From Methylorubrum extorquens (GTDB taxonomy: Bacteria > Pseudomonadota > Alphaproteobacteria > Rhizobiales > Beijerinckiaceae), in assembly GCA_019695455.1 (NCBI GenBank), contig JAEUAC010000248.1, positions 1 through 7,131 of the forward strand: 7,131 bases of DNA. Reading direction: 5' to 3'. The notes below the pieces were generated by a model. It was not told where the DNA came from. It ran no database searches and worked only from the letters and a program-made list of their open reading frames with translations. Made by a program: the position numbers and the translations under genes. Positions 1-6,693 of this stretch are shown here, in pieces; the stretch's first letter is position 1; each line of letters opens with the position of its first letter.

Positions 1-132
1 GTACTTGTCGGCGAAGAACGCGGCCTTGACGATGTGGTAAACGTCGATGCCTTCGCGCTCCTTGGCGATCCAGACGATCACCTCGAGAGCCTTCGCCGTG
101 TTGCTGACGTATCTCGGAAGAGCCTTCGCCAT
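1..132 (-). CDS. Panacea/SocA-like (DUF4065) domain protein, N-terminal part only
   Basis: Reading leftwards from an ATG at 132, an uninterrupted frame of 44 codons runs off the window edge. It begins MAKALPRYVSNTAKALEVIV, and residues 31-44 read VYHIVKAAFFADKY. A short helix, then a 'K-x-x-F/Y-F-A-D-K' stretch, is typical of the start of Panacea-domain (DUF4065, SocA antitoxin-like) proteins, where it continues into H-x-x-x-Y-G-R-P. Family members act as antitoxins or proteolytic adaptors, or sit in phage-linked and stand-alone loci. No partner toxin gene is visible, so a toxin-antitoxin role is not shown. There is no clear Shine-Dalgarno before the ATG, but a promoter-like pair is placed so that transcription would begin at the start codon. 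The gene is divergent from the transporter operon. The family call rests on motif recognition over 44 residues; the frame itself is more secure than the name. Confidence 0.6.
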   Translation of the reverse strand, partial: MAKALPRYVSNTAKALEVIVWIAKEREGIDVYHIVKAAFFADKY

Positions 133-168
133 GCGGGCGCGTATAGGCGCGGCGCGGACGGCAATCAA
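133..168 (-). promoter_or_regulatory. Predicted sigma-70-type promoter for a leaderless transcript
   Basis: On the minus strand a -35-like TTGATT (168-163) is followed by exactly 17 bp and a -10-like TATACG (145-140). Seven bases then separate the -10 box from the ATG at 132-130, so transcription would be expected to start at or within a base or two of the A of the start codon. AT-rich hexamers stand out in this GC-rich DNA. Prediction only: neither box is a perfect consensus. Confidence 0.5.
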
Positions 169-207
169 GGATCCCGACCGCTTCCCACCCCCGGCCCTCT
201 GCGTCCG

Positions 208-217
208 TCGCATGCGA
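208..217. repeat. 10-bp perfect palindrome in the divergent intergenic region
   Basis: TCGCATGCGA reads the same on both strands. It lies between the two divergent promoters, about 60 bp upstream of the TTGACA box of the transporter operon. It could be a dimeric regulator site, but a palindrome this short can arise by chance in GC-rich DNA. No regulator gene is present in the window to link to it. Confidence 0.25.
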
Positions 218-248
218 GCGGTCACGCGCGGCCGACACGTCTAGGTGG

Positions 249-279
249 TCGATCGAGGCGCGAATCGCGCGTCGCGCCT
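249..279. promoter_or_regulatory. Nested palindromes abutting the transporter promoter, possible operator
   Basis: An 8-bp palindrome TCGATCGA (249-256) abuts an inverted repeat with perfect 8-bp arms, AGGCGCGA at 256-263 and TCGCGCCT at 272-279, separated by 8 bp. A second, overlapping symmetry GCGCGA-A-TCGCGC spans 258-270. The right arm ends on the first base of the TTGACA box, so a protein bound here would contact or block the -35 region of the binding-protein promoter. The arms are mostly C and G, so chance symmetry is a real alternative. Confidence 0.3.
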
Positions 280-308
280 TGACAGGCCCGGCGGCCGGCC
301 CCTTCATT
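279..308 (+). promoter_or_regulatory. Predicted promoter of the LIV-type operon
   Basis: A perfect -35 consensus TTGACA (279-284) is followed after 18 bp by a weak -10-like TTCATT (303-308), which matches only three of six consensus bases. It lies 24-53 bp upstream of the binding-protein ATG at 332, leaving a leader of roughly 15-20 bases with a GGAG at 323-326. The -35 box is convincing; the -10 box is poor, which suggests weak or activator-dependent transcription. Confidence 0.45.
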
Positions 309-331
309 CCGCCCGTTCGACCGGAGCTTCC

Positions 332-1510
332 ATGACCCCGCGTTCCCTGCTTCTCGCCGCCGCCGCGGCGATCTCGCTCCTGGCCGGGCCGGCGTTCGCC
401 GACACCGTCAAGGTCGGCGTCATCGGGCCGTTCTCCGGCCCGTTCGGGCTGTTCGGCAAGAACTTCAAGCAGGGGATCGAGGCCTTCCAGGCCAAGAACG
501 GCAAGGCCGTGAAGGGTCACGAGGTCGAGTTCGTCTACCGCGACCTCGAGGGCGTCGATCCCGCCAAGGCGAAGGCGCTCGCCCAGGAGCTCATCGTCAA
601 GGAGCGCGTGCAGTACCTCGCCGGCGCGTACTTCACGCCGGACGCGCTCGCGATCGCGACCGTGCTCGACCAGGGCAAGGTGCCCTTCGTGGTCCTGAAC
701 GCGGCGACCTCCGTCATCACGGAGAAGAGCCCGCTGATCGCCCGCACCTCCTTCACCATGTGGCAGAACACGGTGCCGGCCGCCCAGGTGGCGCTCGAGA
801 AGGGCGTGAAGAAGGTCGTGATCGCGGTCAGCGACTACGGCCCGGGCCTCGACGCGGAGGCGGCCTTCAAGAAGACCTTCGAGGCCGGCGGCGGCCAGGT
901 GGTCGACGCCATCCGCATGCCGATCCGCACCACCGATTTCGGCCCCATCATGGGCCGCGTGAAGGAGACGGGCGCGGACGCCGTCTTCGCCTTCCTGCCG
1001 TCGGGCCCGCCGACGCTCGCCTTCGTCAAGGCCTTCATCGACAACGGCCTGAAGGCCGCGAACGTGAAGCTCATCACGACGGGCGACGTGACGGCCGAGA
1101 ACGACCTCCCGGCGATCGGCGACGCCGCGCTCGGCATCATCTCGACCTACCATTACGCCGTGTCGCACGACTCCGCGGCCAACCGGGACTTCCTGGCCGC
1201 CATGAAGGGCGTGGGCGCCAAGGACGGCGAGATCGTCATGGCGTCGGTGGCGGCCTACGACGGCGCCCGCATGATCTACCGCATGATCGAGGCGACGGAC
1301 GGCAAGCAGGAGCCGCAGAAGGCCATCGACGCGATCAAGGGCTTCGCCTGGGAGAGCCCGCGCGGTCCCGTCTCCATCGACCCGAAGACGCGCCACATCC
1401 GGCAGAACGTCTACGAGCGCGTGGTCGACAAGAAGGACGGGATCCTGATCAACCGCGAGGTCAAGACCTTCGCCGACCAGCCCGACACGGGCCTGTCGCC
1501 GACGCCGTAG
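332..1510 (+). CDS. Periplasmic substrate-binding protein of a LIV-type ABC importer
   Basis: This 392-residue protein is the periplasmic receptor of the importer and belongs to the Peripla_BP_6 (LivJ/LivK-like) family. Residues 1-23 form a Sec signal peptide: R4, a hydrophobic Leu/Ala core, then PAFA with likely signal peptidase I cleavage before D24. The mature protein opens with the family strand VKVGVIGPFSGPF (residues 26-38), followed by a helix with GIEAFQAKNG. The DYGPG segment near 168-172 and the TTDFGPIMGRVKETGADAVF stretch near 200-219 are typical of the second lobe. ATG 332 is preferred over the in-frame GTG at 245, because it follows GGAG (323-326) by 5 bases and starts exactly at the signal peptide. 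There are no cysteines, so it is not a lipoprotein. First gene of the operon, 21 bp before LivH. The ligand cannot be read from sequence; relatives bind branched-chain amino acids, amides, urea or aromatic acids. Confidence 0.93.
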   Translation: MTPRSLLLAAAAAISLLAGPAFADTVKVGVIGPFSGPFGLFGKNFKQGIEAFQAKNGKAVKGHEVEFVYRDLEGVDPAKAKALAQELIVKERVQYLAGAYFTPDALAIATVLDQGKVPFVVLNAATSVITEKSPLIARTSFTMWQNTVPAAQVALEKGVKKVVIAVSDYGPGLDAEAAFKKTFEAGGGQVVDAIRMPIRTTDFGPIMGRVKETGADAVFAFLPSGPPTLAFVKAFIDNGLKAANVKLITTGDVTAENDLPAIGDAALGIISTYHYAVSHDSAANRDFLAAMKGVGAKDGEIVMASVAAYDGARMIYRMIEATDGKQEPQKAIDAIKGFAWESPRGPVSIDPKTRHIRQNVYERVVDKKDGILINREVKTFADQPDTGLSPTP

Positions 1511-1531
1511 CGCCCCGCCGGGCACGAAGCC

Positions 1532-2395
1532 GTGGGACTGGCTCTCGGGATCGCGACGGACGCGCTCGCCTACGGGATGGTGCTCTACATCATCTCGATC
1601 GGGCTCTCCGTCACGATGGGCCTGATGCGCGTGATCAACCTCGCGCACGGCGCCTTCGCCATGATCGGCGGCTACCTCGCCTCCTGGGGGCTGCAATCGC
1701 TCGGGCTCGGCTACGGCACGGCGATCCTGTTCGCGGTCGCGGGCGCCGTCCTCATCGCCCTGCCGCTCGAGCGCTTCCTCTATCGACGCGTCTACGGCAC
1801 GCACGATCCGCTGCCGCAGGTGCTGCTGACGATCGGCATCACCTTCGCCATCATCGGCATCGCGAACTCGCTCTTCGGCCCGACCCTGAAGCCGATCCCG
1901 CTGCCCGAGATCTTCCGCGGCCCGGTGGATCTCGGCTTCCGCACCGTGCCGGCGCACCGGCTCGTCGTCATCGCGGCGGGCGCCGCCGTGGCGCTCGGGC
2001 TCTGGCTCCTCGTCGAGCGCACCGATTTCGGCATCCGGCTGCGGGCGGCCGTCGACGACGCCCGCATGGCCTCGGCCCTCGGCATCCGGACGGACGTGAT
2101 CTACGCGGCCGCCTTCGCCCTGTCGGTCGCGCTCGGCGCGCTCGGCGGCGTGCTGGGCGCCGAGATCCTGCCGATCGAGCCCTATTACGCGCTGCGCTAC
2201 ATGGTGACCTTCCTGGTCGTCGTCTCCGTCGGGGGCGCGGGCTCCATCGGGGGCGCGCTCGGGGCGGCCCTGCTGCTGGGCCTCGTCGACGTGACGGCCA
2301 AGTATCTCGCGCCGGAATACGGCGAGTTCTTCTTCTACCTCGCCGTGATCGCGGTCGTCGCCGCCTTCCCGCGCGGCCTCCTCGGGCGGGCCTGA
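1532..2395 (+). CDS. livH: LIV-type ABC importer permease, LivH family
   Basis: An inner-membrane permease of 287 residues, the usual LivH length, that forms the translocation path with LivM. The N-terminal block GLMRVINLAHGAFAMIGGYL (30-49) is the family hallmark. The cytoplasmic coupling motif is GIRLRAAVDDARMASALGI (167-185), and the late membrane segment holds VVSVGGAGSIGGALGAALLL (230-249). The protein ends with the common FPRGLLGR close. About eight hydrophobic segments are visible. The GTG at 1532 is chosen because the next in-frame ATG (1577, residue 16) would cut into the first membrane helix. The ribosome site is weak (GAAG at 1526-1529), so translation may depend on the upstream gene 21 bp away. 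The symbol denotes the family; leucine transport itself is not demonstrated. Confidence 0.92.
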   Translation: MGLALGIATDALAYGMVLYIISIGLSVTMGLMRVINLAHGAFAMIGGYLASWGLQSLGLGYGTAILFAVAGAVLIALPLERFLYRRVYGTHDPLPQVLLTIGITFAIIGIANSLFGPTLKPIPLPEIFRGPVDLGFRTVPAHRLVVIAAGAAVALGLWLLVERTDFGIRLRAAVDDARMASALGIRTDVIYAAAFALSVALGALGGVLGAEILPIEPYYALRYMVTFLVVVSVGGAGSIGGALGAALLLGLVDVTAKYLAPEYGEFFFYLAVIAVVAAFPRGLLGRA

Positions 2396-2396
2396 C

Positions 2397-3410
2397 ATGG
2401 CCGCGACCAAGATGGCGCCCCGCTCCCCGATCGCGCGCGACCGGCTCGTCACGGCCGGCGGCCTCGCGGCCATCGCGGCCGCGGGCGCGATCGGCCTCGT
2501 CCTGTTTCCGAACGATCTCGGCTTCCTGACCCGCGTCCTGGCGACCGCGCTCCTGGTCCTCTCGCTCGATCTCGTCACCGGCTATTGCGGGGTCGCGACG
2601 CTCGGGCACGCGGCGCTCTTCGGGGGCGGCGCCTACGCGTCCGGCATGCTGGCCGCCCATGGCGGCATCCAGGACCCGCTCGTGCTGCTGGCGGCCGGGC
2701 TCGCGGGCGGGCTCGTCACGGGGCTCGTCTCCGGCCTCGTGATCCTGCGGGCCACGGGGCTGCCGCAGCTCGTCCTGTCGATCGCGGTCGTGCAGCTCGC
2801 CTCCGCGCTCGCCAACAAGCTGTCCGGCTGGACGGGCGGCAGCGACGGCCTGTCGGGCATCTCGCCCGGCCCGCTCTTCGGCCGGTTCGCGTTCGATCTC
2901 TGGGGGCAGACGGGCTACCTCCTCGGGGTCGCGCTCCTGCTCGTCGTCTTCGCGGCGCTCCGGGCGCTCGTGCTCTCGCCCTTCGGGCTCCTCTGCCGGG
3001 GCATCCGGGAGGACGTGATCCGGGTCGGCGCGCTCGGCGCGCGGGTGCGGCCGGCGCTGGTCGCCATGTACGGGATCTCGGGCGCCGTGGCGGGGCTCGG
3101 CGGCGCGCTCTCGGCCGTGACGACGGGCGTCGTCGGGCTCGACAGCCTGTCCTTCGAGCGCTCGGCCTCCGCGCTCGTCATGCTGGTCTTCGGCGGCGCC
3201 GGCTCGCTCGGCGGCGCGCTCGTCGGCACCGTCGTGTTCCAGGTGTTCGAGCACGCGGTCTCGGCCGCGAACCCGTTCCACTGGCTGACGCTGGTCGGCC
3301 TCCTCCTGATCGCGGTCGTGCTGTTCCTGCCGCGCGGCCTGCAGGCGCTGCCGGCCCGGCTCGCCGGCCTCGTCCGGAGGCGCGCCGCCCCCGCCCGCGG
3401 GGGCGCGTGA
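2397..3410 (+). CDS. livM: LIV-type ABC importer permease, LivM family
   Basis: The second inner-membrane permease, 337 residues, pairs with LivH. The LivM signature SLDLVTGYCGVATLGHAALF covers residues 56-75 and continues into GGGAYAS. The cytoplasmic coupling loop is GLLCRGIREDVIRVGALG (197-214), equivalent to the usual RAIREDE-ARALG segment. FGGAGSLGGALVG (265-277) mirrors the matching repeat in LivH. The C-terminus is a basic tail rich in Arg, Ala and Pro after LPRGLQALPARL. The start lies one base after the LivH stop, with a G-rich stretch (GGGCGGG, 2384-2390) as a possible ribosome site. The stop TGA overlaps the next gene's ATG by one base (TGATG). This packing shows translational coupling within one transcript. 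Confidence 0.92.
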   Translation: MAATKMAPRSPIARDRLVTAGGLAAIAAAGAIGLVLFPNDLGFLTRVLATALLVLSLDLVTGYCGVATLGHAALFGGGAYASGMLAAHGGIQDPLVLLAAGLAGGLVTGLVSGLVILRATGLPQLVLSIAVVQLASALANKLSGWTGGSDGLSGISPGPLFGRFAFDLWGQTGYLLGVALLLVVFAALRALVLSPFGLLCRGIREDVIRVGALGARVRPALVAMYGISGAVAGLGGALSAVTTGVVGLDSLSFERSASALVMLVFGGAGSLGGALVGTVVFQVFEHAVSAANPFHWLTLVGLLLIAVVLFLPRGLQALPARLAGLVRRRAAPARGGA

Positions 3411-4156
3411 TGGAGCTGCTGCGCGTCGAGGCGCTGACGCTCGCCTTCGGGGGTCTGCGGGTCGCGCGCGAGATCTCGCTCGCGCTCGCCTCCGGTGACC
3501 GCCTCGCCCTGATCGGGCCGAACGGGGCCGGCAAGACGACCTTCGTGAACCTCGTCACGGGCCAGCTCGCGCCCGATGCGGGCCGCATCGTGCTGGCGGG
3601 CGAGGACGTGACCCGCATGGCGGTGGCGGCGCGCGTGCGGCGCGGCCTCGTCCGCACCTTCCAGATCAGCCGGCTCTTCCGCGACATGAGCGTGCGCGAC
3701 AACGTGCTGCTCGCGATCCTCCAGCGCGAGGGCCGGACGGCGCGCGCCATCCGCCACGCCGCGACCGACCGGACGCTCGTGGCCGAGGCCGACGCGCATC
3801 TCGAGCGGCTGGGCCTCGGCGAGGTCGCGGGCGACCGCGTCGGCGCCATCGCCTACGGGCAGCAGCGGCTGGTCGAGATCGCGATCGCGGTGGCGCTGCG
3901 GCCGAAGGTGCTGCTGCTGGACGAGCCGGCCGCGGGCGTCTCGCGGGCCGAGCAGCCCCGCATCGTGGCGGCGCTCGCGGCGCTGCCGCCCGACATCGCC
4001 GTCCTCATGATCGAGCACGACATGGATCTCGTCCTCCGCTTAGCCCGGCGCGTCGTGGTGCTGGCGGCGGGCGCGCTCGTCTTCGACGGGTCGCCCGAGG
4101 CGGTCGTGTCCGACCCGGGCGTCCGGGCGGCCTATCTCGGATCCTACGGCACATGA
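3410..4156 (+). CDS. livG: LIV-type ABC importer ATP-binding protein, LivG family
   Basis: A 248-residue cytoplasmic ATPase that powers LivH/LivM. Walker A is GPNGAGKT (36-43), the Q-loop is Q85 in VRTFQISRLF, and the ABC signature is the LivG-type AYGQQR (148-153) rather than LSGGQ. Walker B with the catalytic glutamate is VLLLDE (167-172), and the switch histidine is H203 in MIEHDM. The VRTFQ-x-x-R-LF segment and the AAYLG ending before the last four residues are typical of LivG. All motifs are intact, so the protein should be active. The start overlaps the LivM stop by one base, and its stop overlaps the next start as ATGA. Leu-211 is encoded by TTA (4039-4041), the only TTA codon I noticed in the window's genes. 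Confidence 0.93.
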   Translation: MELLRVEALTLAFGGLRVAREISLALASGDRLALIGPNGAGKTTFVNLVTGQLAPDAGRIVLAGEDVTRMAVAARVRRGLVRTFQISRLFRDMSVRDNVLLAILQREGRTARAIRHAATDRTLVAEADAHLERLGLGEVAGDRVGAIAYGQQRLVEIAIAVALRPKVLLLDEPAAGVSRAEQPRIVAALAALPPDIAVLMIEHDMDLVLRLARRVVVLAAGALVFDGSPEAVVSDPGVRAAYLGSYGT

Positions 4157-4866
4157 GCGCCGCCTCGCTCGAGATCGTGGGCCTGACGGCCGGCTGGGGA
4201 CCGACGCGCGTCGTCGAGGACCTGTCGCTCGCCGTGCCGGCCGGCGGCCGGCTGACGCTGCTCGGCCGCAACGGCGTCGGCAAGTCGACGCTGCTCGCGT
4301 CCCTGATGGGGCTCGCGACCCGCCATGCCGGCCGCATCCTGGTGGACGGCCGGGACGTCGCGGCCCTGCCGGTCGCGGCGCGGGCCCGGCAGGGGCTCGG
4401 CATCGTGCCGCAGACGCGCGACGTGTTCCGCTCGCTCTCGGTCGAGGAGAACCTCGTCGCCGGCCTGAAGGACCGCGGCCGCGACGCGCTCGGCGAGGCC
4501 TACGGCCTGTTCCCGCGGCTCGGCGAGCGTCGGCGGCAGGCGGCGGGGCTGCTCTCGGGCGGGGAGCAGCAGATGCTGTCCACGGCCCGCACCATCCTCG
4601 GGCAGCCGCGGATCCTCCTCCTCGACGAGCCGCTCGAGGGCCTGGCGCCCGTCGTCTGCGACGAGCTGATGGCGGCGCTCCACGCCCTCGCGGGCGCGGG
4701 CGGCATGACCGTGATCCTCGTCGAGCAGCAGATCGAGCGCGCCATGGACTTCGCGCCCCGCACGATCGTCATGGACCGCGGCCAGATCGTCTGGACGGGC
4801 GAGACGGCGGCGCTCCGCTCGGACGCCGCCGCGATCGAGCGCCATCTCGGCGTCGGCGTGCATTGA
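4153..4866 (+). CDS. livF: LIV-type ABC importer ATP-binding protein, LivF family
   Basis: The second ATPase of the importer, 237 residues, as expected for LivF. Walker A is GRNGVGKST (38-46), the Q-loop is Q87 in GIVPQ, the signature is LSGGEQQ (134-140), and Walker B is ILLLDEP (154-160) with catalytic E159. The following LEGLAPVV is the LivF form of the D-loop. The switch position reads VEQQ (190-193), with glutamine in place of histidine. This is normal for LivF proteins (usually VEQN) and suggests that LivG carries the more canonical switch in the heterodimer. The ATG overlaps the LivG stop by four bases (ATGA), so translation is coupled. It is the last gene of the operon, facing a convergent gene 25 bp away. 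Confidence 0.93.
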   Translation: MSAASLEIVGLTAGWGPTRVVEDLSLAVPAGGRLTLLGRNGVGKSTLLASLMGLATRHAGRILVDGRDVAALPVAARARQGLGIVPQTRDVFRSLSVEENLVAGLKDRGRDALGEAYGLFPRLGERRRQAAGLLSGGEQQMLSTARTILGQPRILLLDEPLEGLAPVVCDELMAALHALAGAGGMTVILVEQQIERAMDFAPRTIVMDRGQIVWTGETAALRSDAAAIERHLGVGVH

Positions 4867-4871
4867 GGGGC

Positions 4872-4890
4872 GGGGGCCGCCCGGGCCCCC
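4872..4890. terminator. GC hairpin between convergent operons, possible terminator
   Basis: GGGGGCC (4872-4878) pairs perfectly with GGCCCCC (4884-4890) around a 5-base loop. It fills most of the 25-bp gap between the stop of LivF and the stop of the convergent permease. No T-tract follows on either strand, so it is not a classical intrinsic terminator. It may still slow polymerase or stabilise mRNA ends from both sides. Confidence 0.45.
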
Positions 4891-4891
4891 T

Positions 4892-5737
4892 TCAGGCCGC
4901 GCTGCTCTCGCGCTTGGAGCGGGCGACGATCTGGGTCGGGTCGACGAAGCGCAGCGCGACCAGCAGCCAGGCGAGCGTGACGGCCATGTAGACGACCGCC
5001 ATGGCGTCGATGGACTGGCCGGCCCGCACGCCGGAGGCGAAGACCGCGTAGTAGAGCGCGACGATCAGGGTCTGGCTGGTCGGGCCGGCCGTCAGGAAGG
5101 TCAGCTCGAACATGGCGATGGTGCGCACCAGCACGAGCAGGGTCGCGGCGAGGATCCCCGGCAGGAGCAGCGGCAGGAGCACCCGGACGAAGAGCTGCGT
5201 CGTGGAGGCGCCGAAGACCCGGGCGGCGGATTCGATGCGCGGGTCGATCTGCTCGATGAAGGGGATCATGACGAGCACGACGAAGGGGATCGACGGCACG
5301 AGGTTCGCGAGCACGACGCCCCAGAACGTGCCGCCGAGCCCGGCCTGGTAGAGCACCGTCGCCATGGGGATGCCGTAGGTCACGGGCGGGACCAGCAGGG
5401 GCAGCAGGAACACGAGGAGCACGAGCGACCGGCCCGGGAAGCTCCGGCGCGCGAGCGCGTAGGCGGCCGCGACGCCGAGCGCGCCCGAGATCGCCACCAC
5501 CGTGAACACGACCTGGAAGGTCACGACGAGGATGTCGCCGAGCTGGAACTCCTCCCAGGCGGAGCCGTACCAGCGGGTCGTGAGCCCGAGCGGCAGCCAG
5601 GTGCCGAGCCAGCGCGTCGCGACCGAGTTCAGCACCACCGTCGCGATCATGGCGAGGAGGTTCAGGCAGAACAGGAGCGTCACGCCCCAGACGGCGATGC
5701 GCCAGAGGCGGGCGCCGGGGCCGGTGTCGCGGATCAT
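4892..5737 (-). CDS. ABC importer permease, PotC-like (second permease)
   Basis: An inner-membrane permease of 281 residues in the BPD_transp_1 superfamily, PotC/ThiP/PhnV-like. Hydrophobic segments lie near residues 13-37, 68-96, 103-125, 136-160, 184-206 and 245-263, giving six helices. The cytoplasmic EAA loop that contacts the ATPase is ESAARVFGASTTQLFVRVLL (169-188), continuing through PLLLPG to 194. The ATG at 5737 overlaps the stop of the upstream permease by four bases (ATGA), which fixes the start and implies coupled translation. An open frame continues upstream to about 6805, but that extension lies over the other permease in another frame and lacks membrane character. The substrate is not decidable; polyamines, 2-aminoethylphosphonate, iron and thiamine are all carried by relatives. 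Confidence 0.9.
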   Translation of the reverse strand: MIRDTGPGARLWRIAVWGVTLLFCLNLLAMIATVVLNSVATRWLGTWLPLGLTTRWYGSAWEEFQLGDILVVTFQVVFTVVAISGALGVAAAYALARRSFPGRSLVLLVFLLPLLVPPVTYGIPMATVLYQAGLGGTFWGVVLANLVPSIPFVVLVMIPFIEQIDPRIESAARVFGASTTQLFVRVLLPLLLPGILAATLLVLVRTIAMFELTFLTAGPTSQTLIVALYYAVFASGVRAGQSIDAMAVVYMAVTLAWLLVALRFVDPTQIVARSKRESSAA

Positions 5738-6657
5738 CCCTTCGTGCCCCCGACCGGGCCCCGGTAGACGAGCGCCCGCAGGCCCAGCACGGCCGCCACG
5801 ATCGCGAGCTGCACGGCGCCCATGATCATGGCGATGGCCGAGGCCATGGCGTAATCGTACTCCTCGAAGGCCGCCTGGTAGGCCGCGATCGAGATGACGC
5901 GGGTCGCGCCCGCCGGCGCCCCCAGCAGCACGGCGGACGGGAAGACCGCGAAGGCCTGCACGAAGGACAGGCAGAACGTGATCGCGAGCCCCGGCAGGAT
6001 CAGGGGCAGCACCACGGACGTGAAGCGGCGCCGGGCGCCCGCGCCGTGGACGGCCGCCGCCTGTTCGAGCGCCGGGTCGATCCCCGTCACGTAGGAGAGC
6101 GTGAGGAGGAACGTGAACGGGAAGCCCGTGATGAGCAGCGAGGCGAACACGCCCCAGTAGTTGTTGGTGAGCTTGAGCGGCGTCGCGATCACGCCCAGCC
6201 AGACGAGCGTGCGGTTGAACCAGCCCTGCGGCCCGAGATAGTTCAGCAGGCCCTCGGCCACGAGCACGGTGCCGAGCGTGACGGGCAGGACGAGGATCGT
6301 CGTGAGCAGCCGCTGCCGCCGCATCAGGCGCACCCGCATGGCGATCGGCACGGCCAGGACGAGGTTCAGGATCGTGACCGGCACGGCGAGCCGGAGCGTG
6401 GTCGCGATCGTGTCGTACAGGAACGGATCGCCGAAGAACTTCGCGTAATTGGCGAAGAGGCCGCCGACCTTCGGCTCGAAGGACAGGATCAGCCCGTAGA
6501 CGAAGGGGTAGAGGAAGAGCGCCAGGACGGCGGCCACGGCCGGCAGGCAGAGGAGCGTCGTCGCGTCGATGCCGCGGGCCGCGAGCCGCATGCGCAAGGG
6601 CGGCAGGTCGGCGAGCCCGGCCGCGGCCGCGACGCCGTCGAGGGGCGCGGAACTCAC
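5734..6657 (-). CDS. ABC importer permease, PotB-like (first permease)
   Basis: An inner-membrane permease of 307 residues with BPD_transp_1 character, resembling PotB and related spermidine/putrescine-type subunits. Helices are visible near residues 34-60, 84-106, 118-138, 168-190, 213-238 and 270-296. The EAA loop is EQAAAVHGAGARRRFTSVVL (198-217), ending at PG in 222-223. The start is set at GTG 6657 because GGAGGT lies 7 bases upstream and the protein then opens MSSAPLDGV. An earlier in-frame ATG at 6759 would add 34 residues. Most of these are Pro/Arg/Gly-rich and encoded by a repeat element, so that start is unlikely. It is followed by the second permease with a four-base overlap. It pairs with that permease and with the ATPase whose end lies upstream across a 184-bp gap. 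Confidence 0.88.
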   Translation of the reverse strand: MSSAPLDGVAAAAGLADLPPLRMRLAARGIDATTLLCLPAVAAVLALFLYPFVYGLILSFEPKVGGLFANYAKFFGDPFLYDTIATTLRLAVPVTILNLVLAVPIAMRVRLMRRQRLLTTILVLPVTLGTVLVAEGLLNYLGPQGWFNRTLVWLGVIATPLKLTNNYWGVFASLLITGFPFTFLLTLSYVTGIDPALEQAAAVHGAGARRRFTSVVLPLILPGLAITFCLSFVQAFAVFPSAVLLGAPAGATRVISIAAYQAAFEEYDYAMASAIAMIMGAVQLAIVAAVLGLRALVYRGPVGGTKG

Positions 6658-6664
6658 GGGCGCG

Positions 6665-6670
6665 ACCTCC
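6665..6670 (-). promoter_or_regulatory. Strong Shine-Dalgarno deciding the first permease start
   Basis: On the minus strand GGAGGT (6670-6665) sits 7 bases before the GTG at 6657. This is the strongest ribosome-binding match I saw in the window, and it supports the GTG over the upstream ATG at 6759. A competing GTG at 6672 (same frame, just upstream of the SD) has no comparable site. Confidence 0.7.
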
Positions 6671-6693
6671 ACGATCTCCACCGGCGCGACGCG

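Noticed and set aside
34..282. Short plus-strand open frames in 34-282
   Set aside because: They overlap the minus-strand Panacea-like coding start and the promoter region, have Arg-rich composition, and no ribosome site or motif is visible.
760..2529. A 589-codon plus-strand open frame across the binding-protein and LivH genes
   Set aside because: It is Arg/Gly/Pro-rich with no domain and overlaps two well-recognised genes in another frame. It is an artefact of high GC content.
1968..3281. A 437-codon minus-strand open frame opposite LivH and LivM
   Set aside because: It is low-complexity Arg/Glu/Asp/Ala sequence, antisense to real genes, with no recognisable motif.
2915..4018. A 367-codon minus-strand open frame opposite LivM and LivG
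   Set aside because: Same composition artefact; no motif and no ribosome site.
4144..4863. A 239-codon minus-strand open frame lying almost exactly over LivF
   Set aside because: It mirrors LivF codons on the opposite strand. LivF has all ABC ATPase motifs, while the mirror frame has only charged low-complexity sequence.
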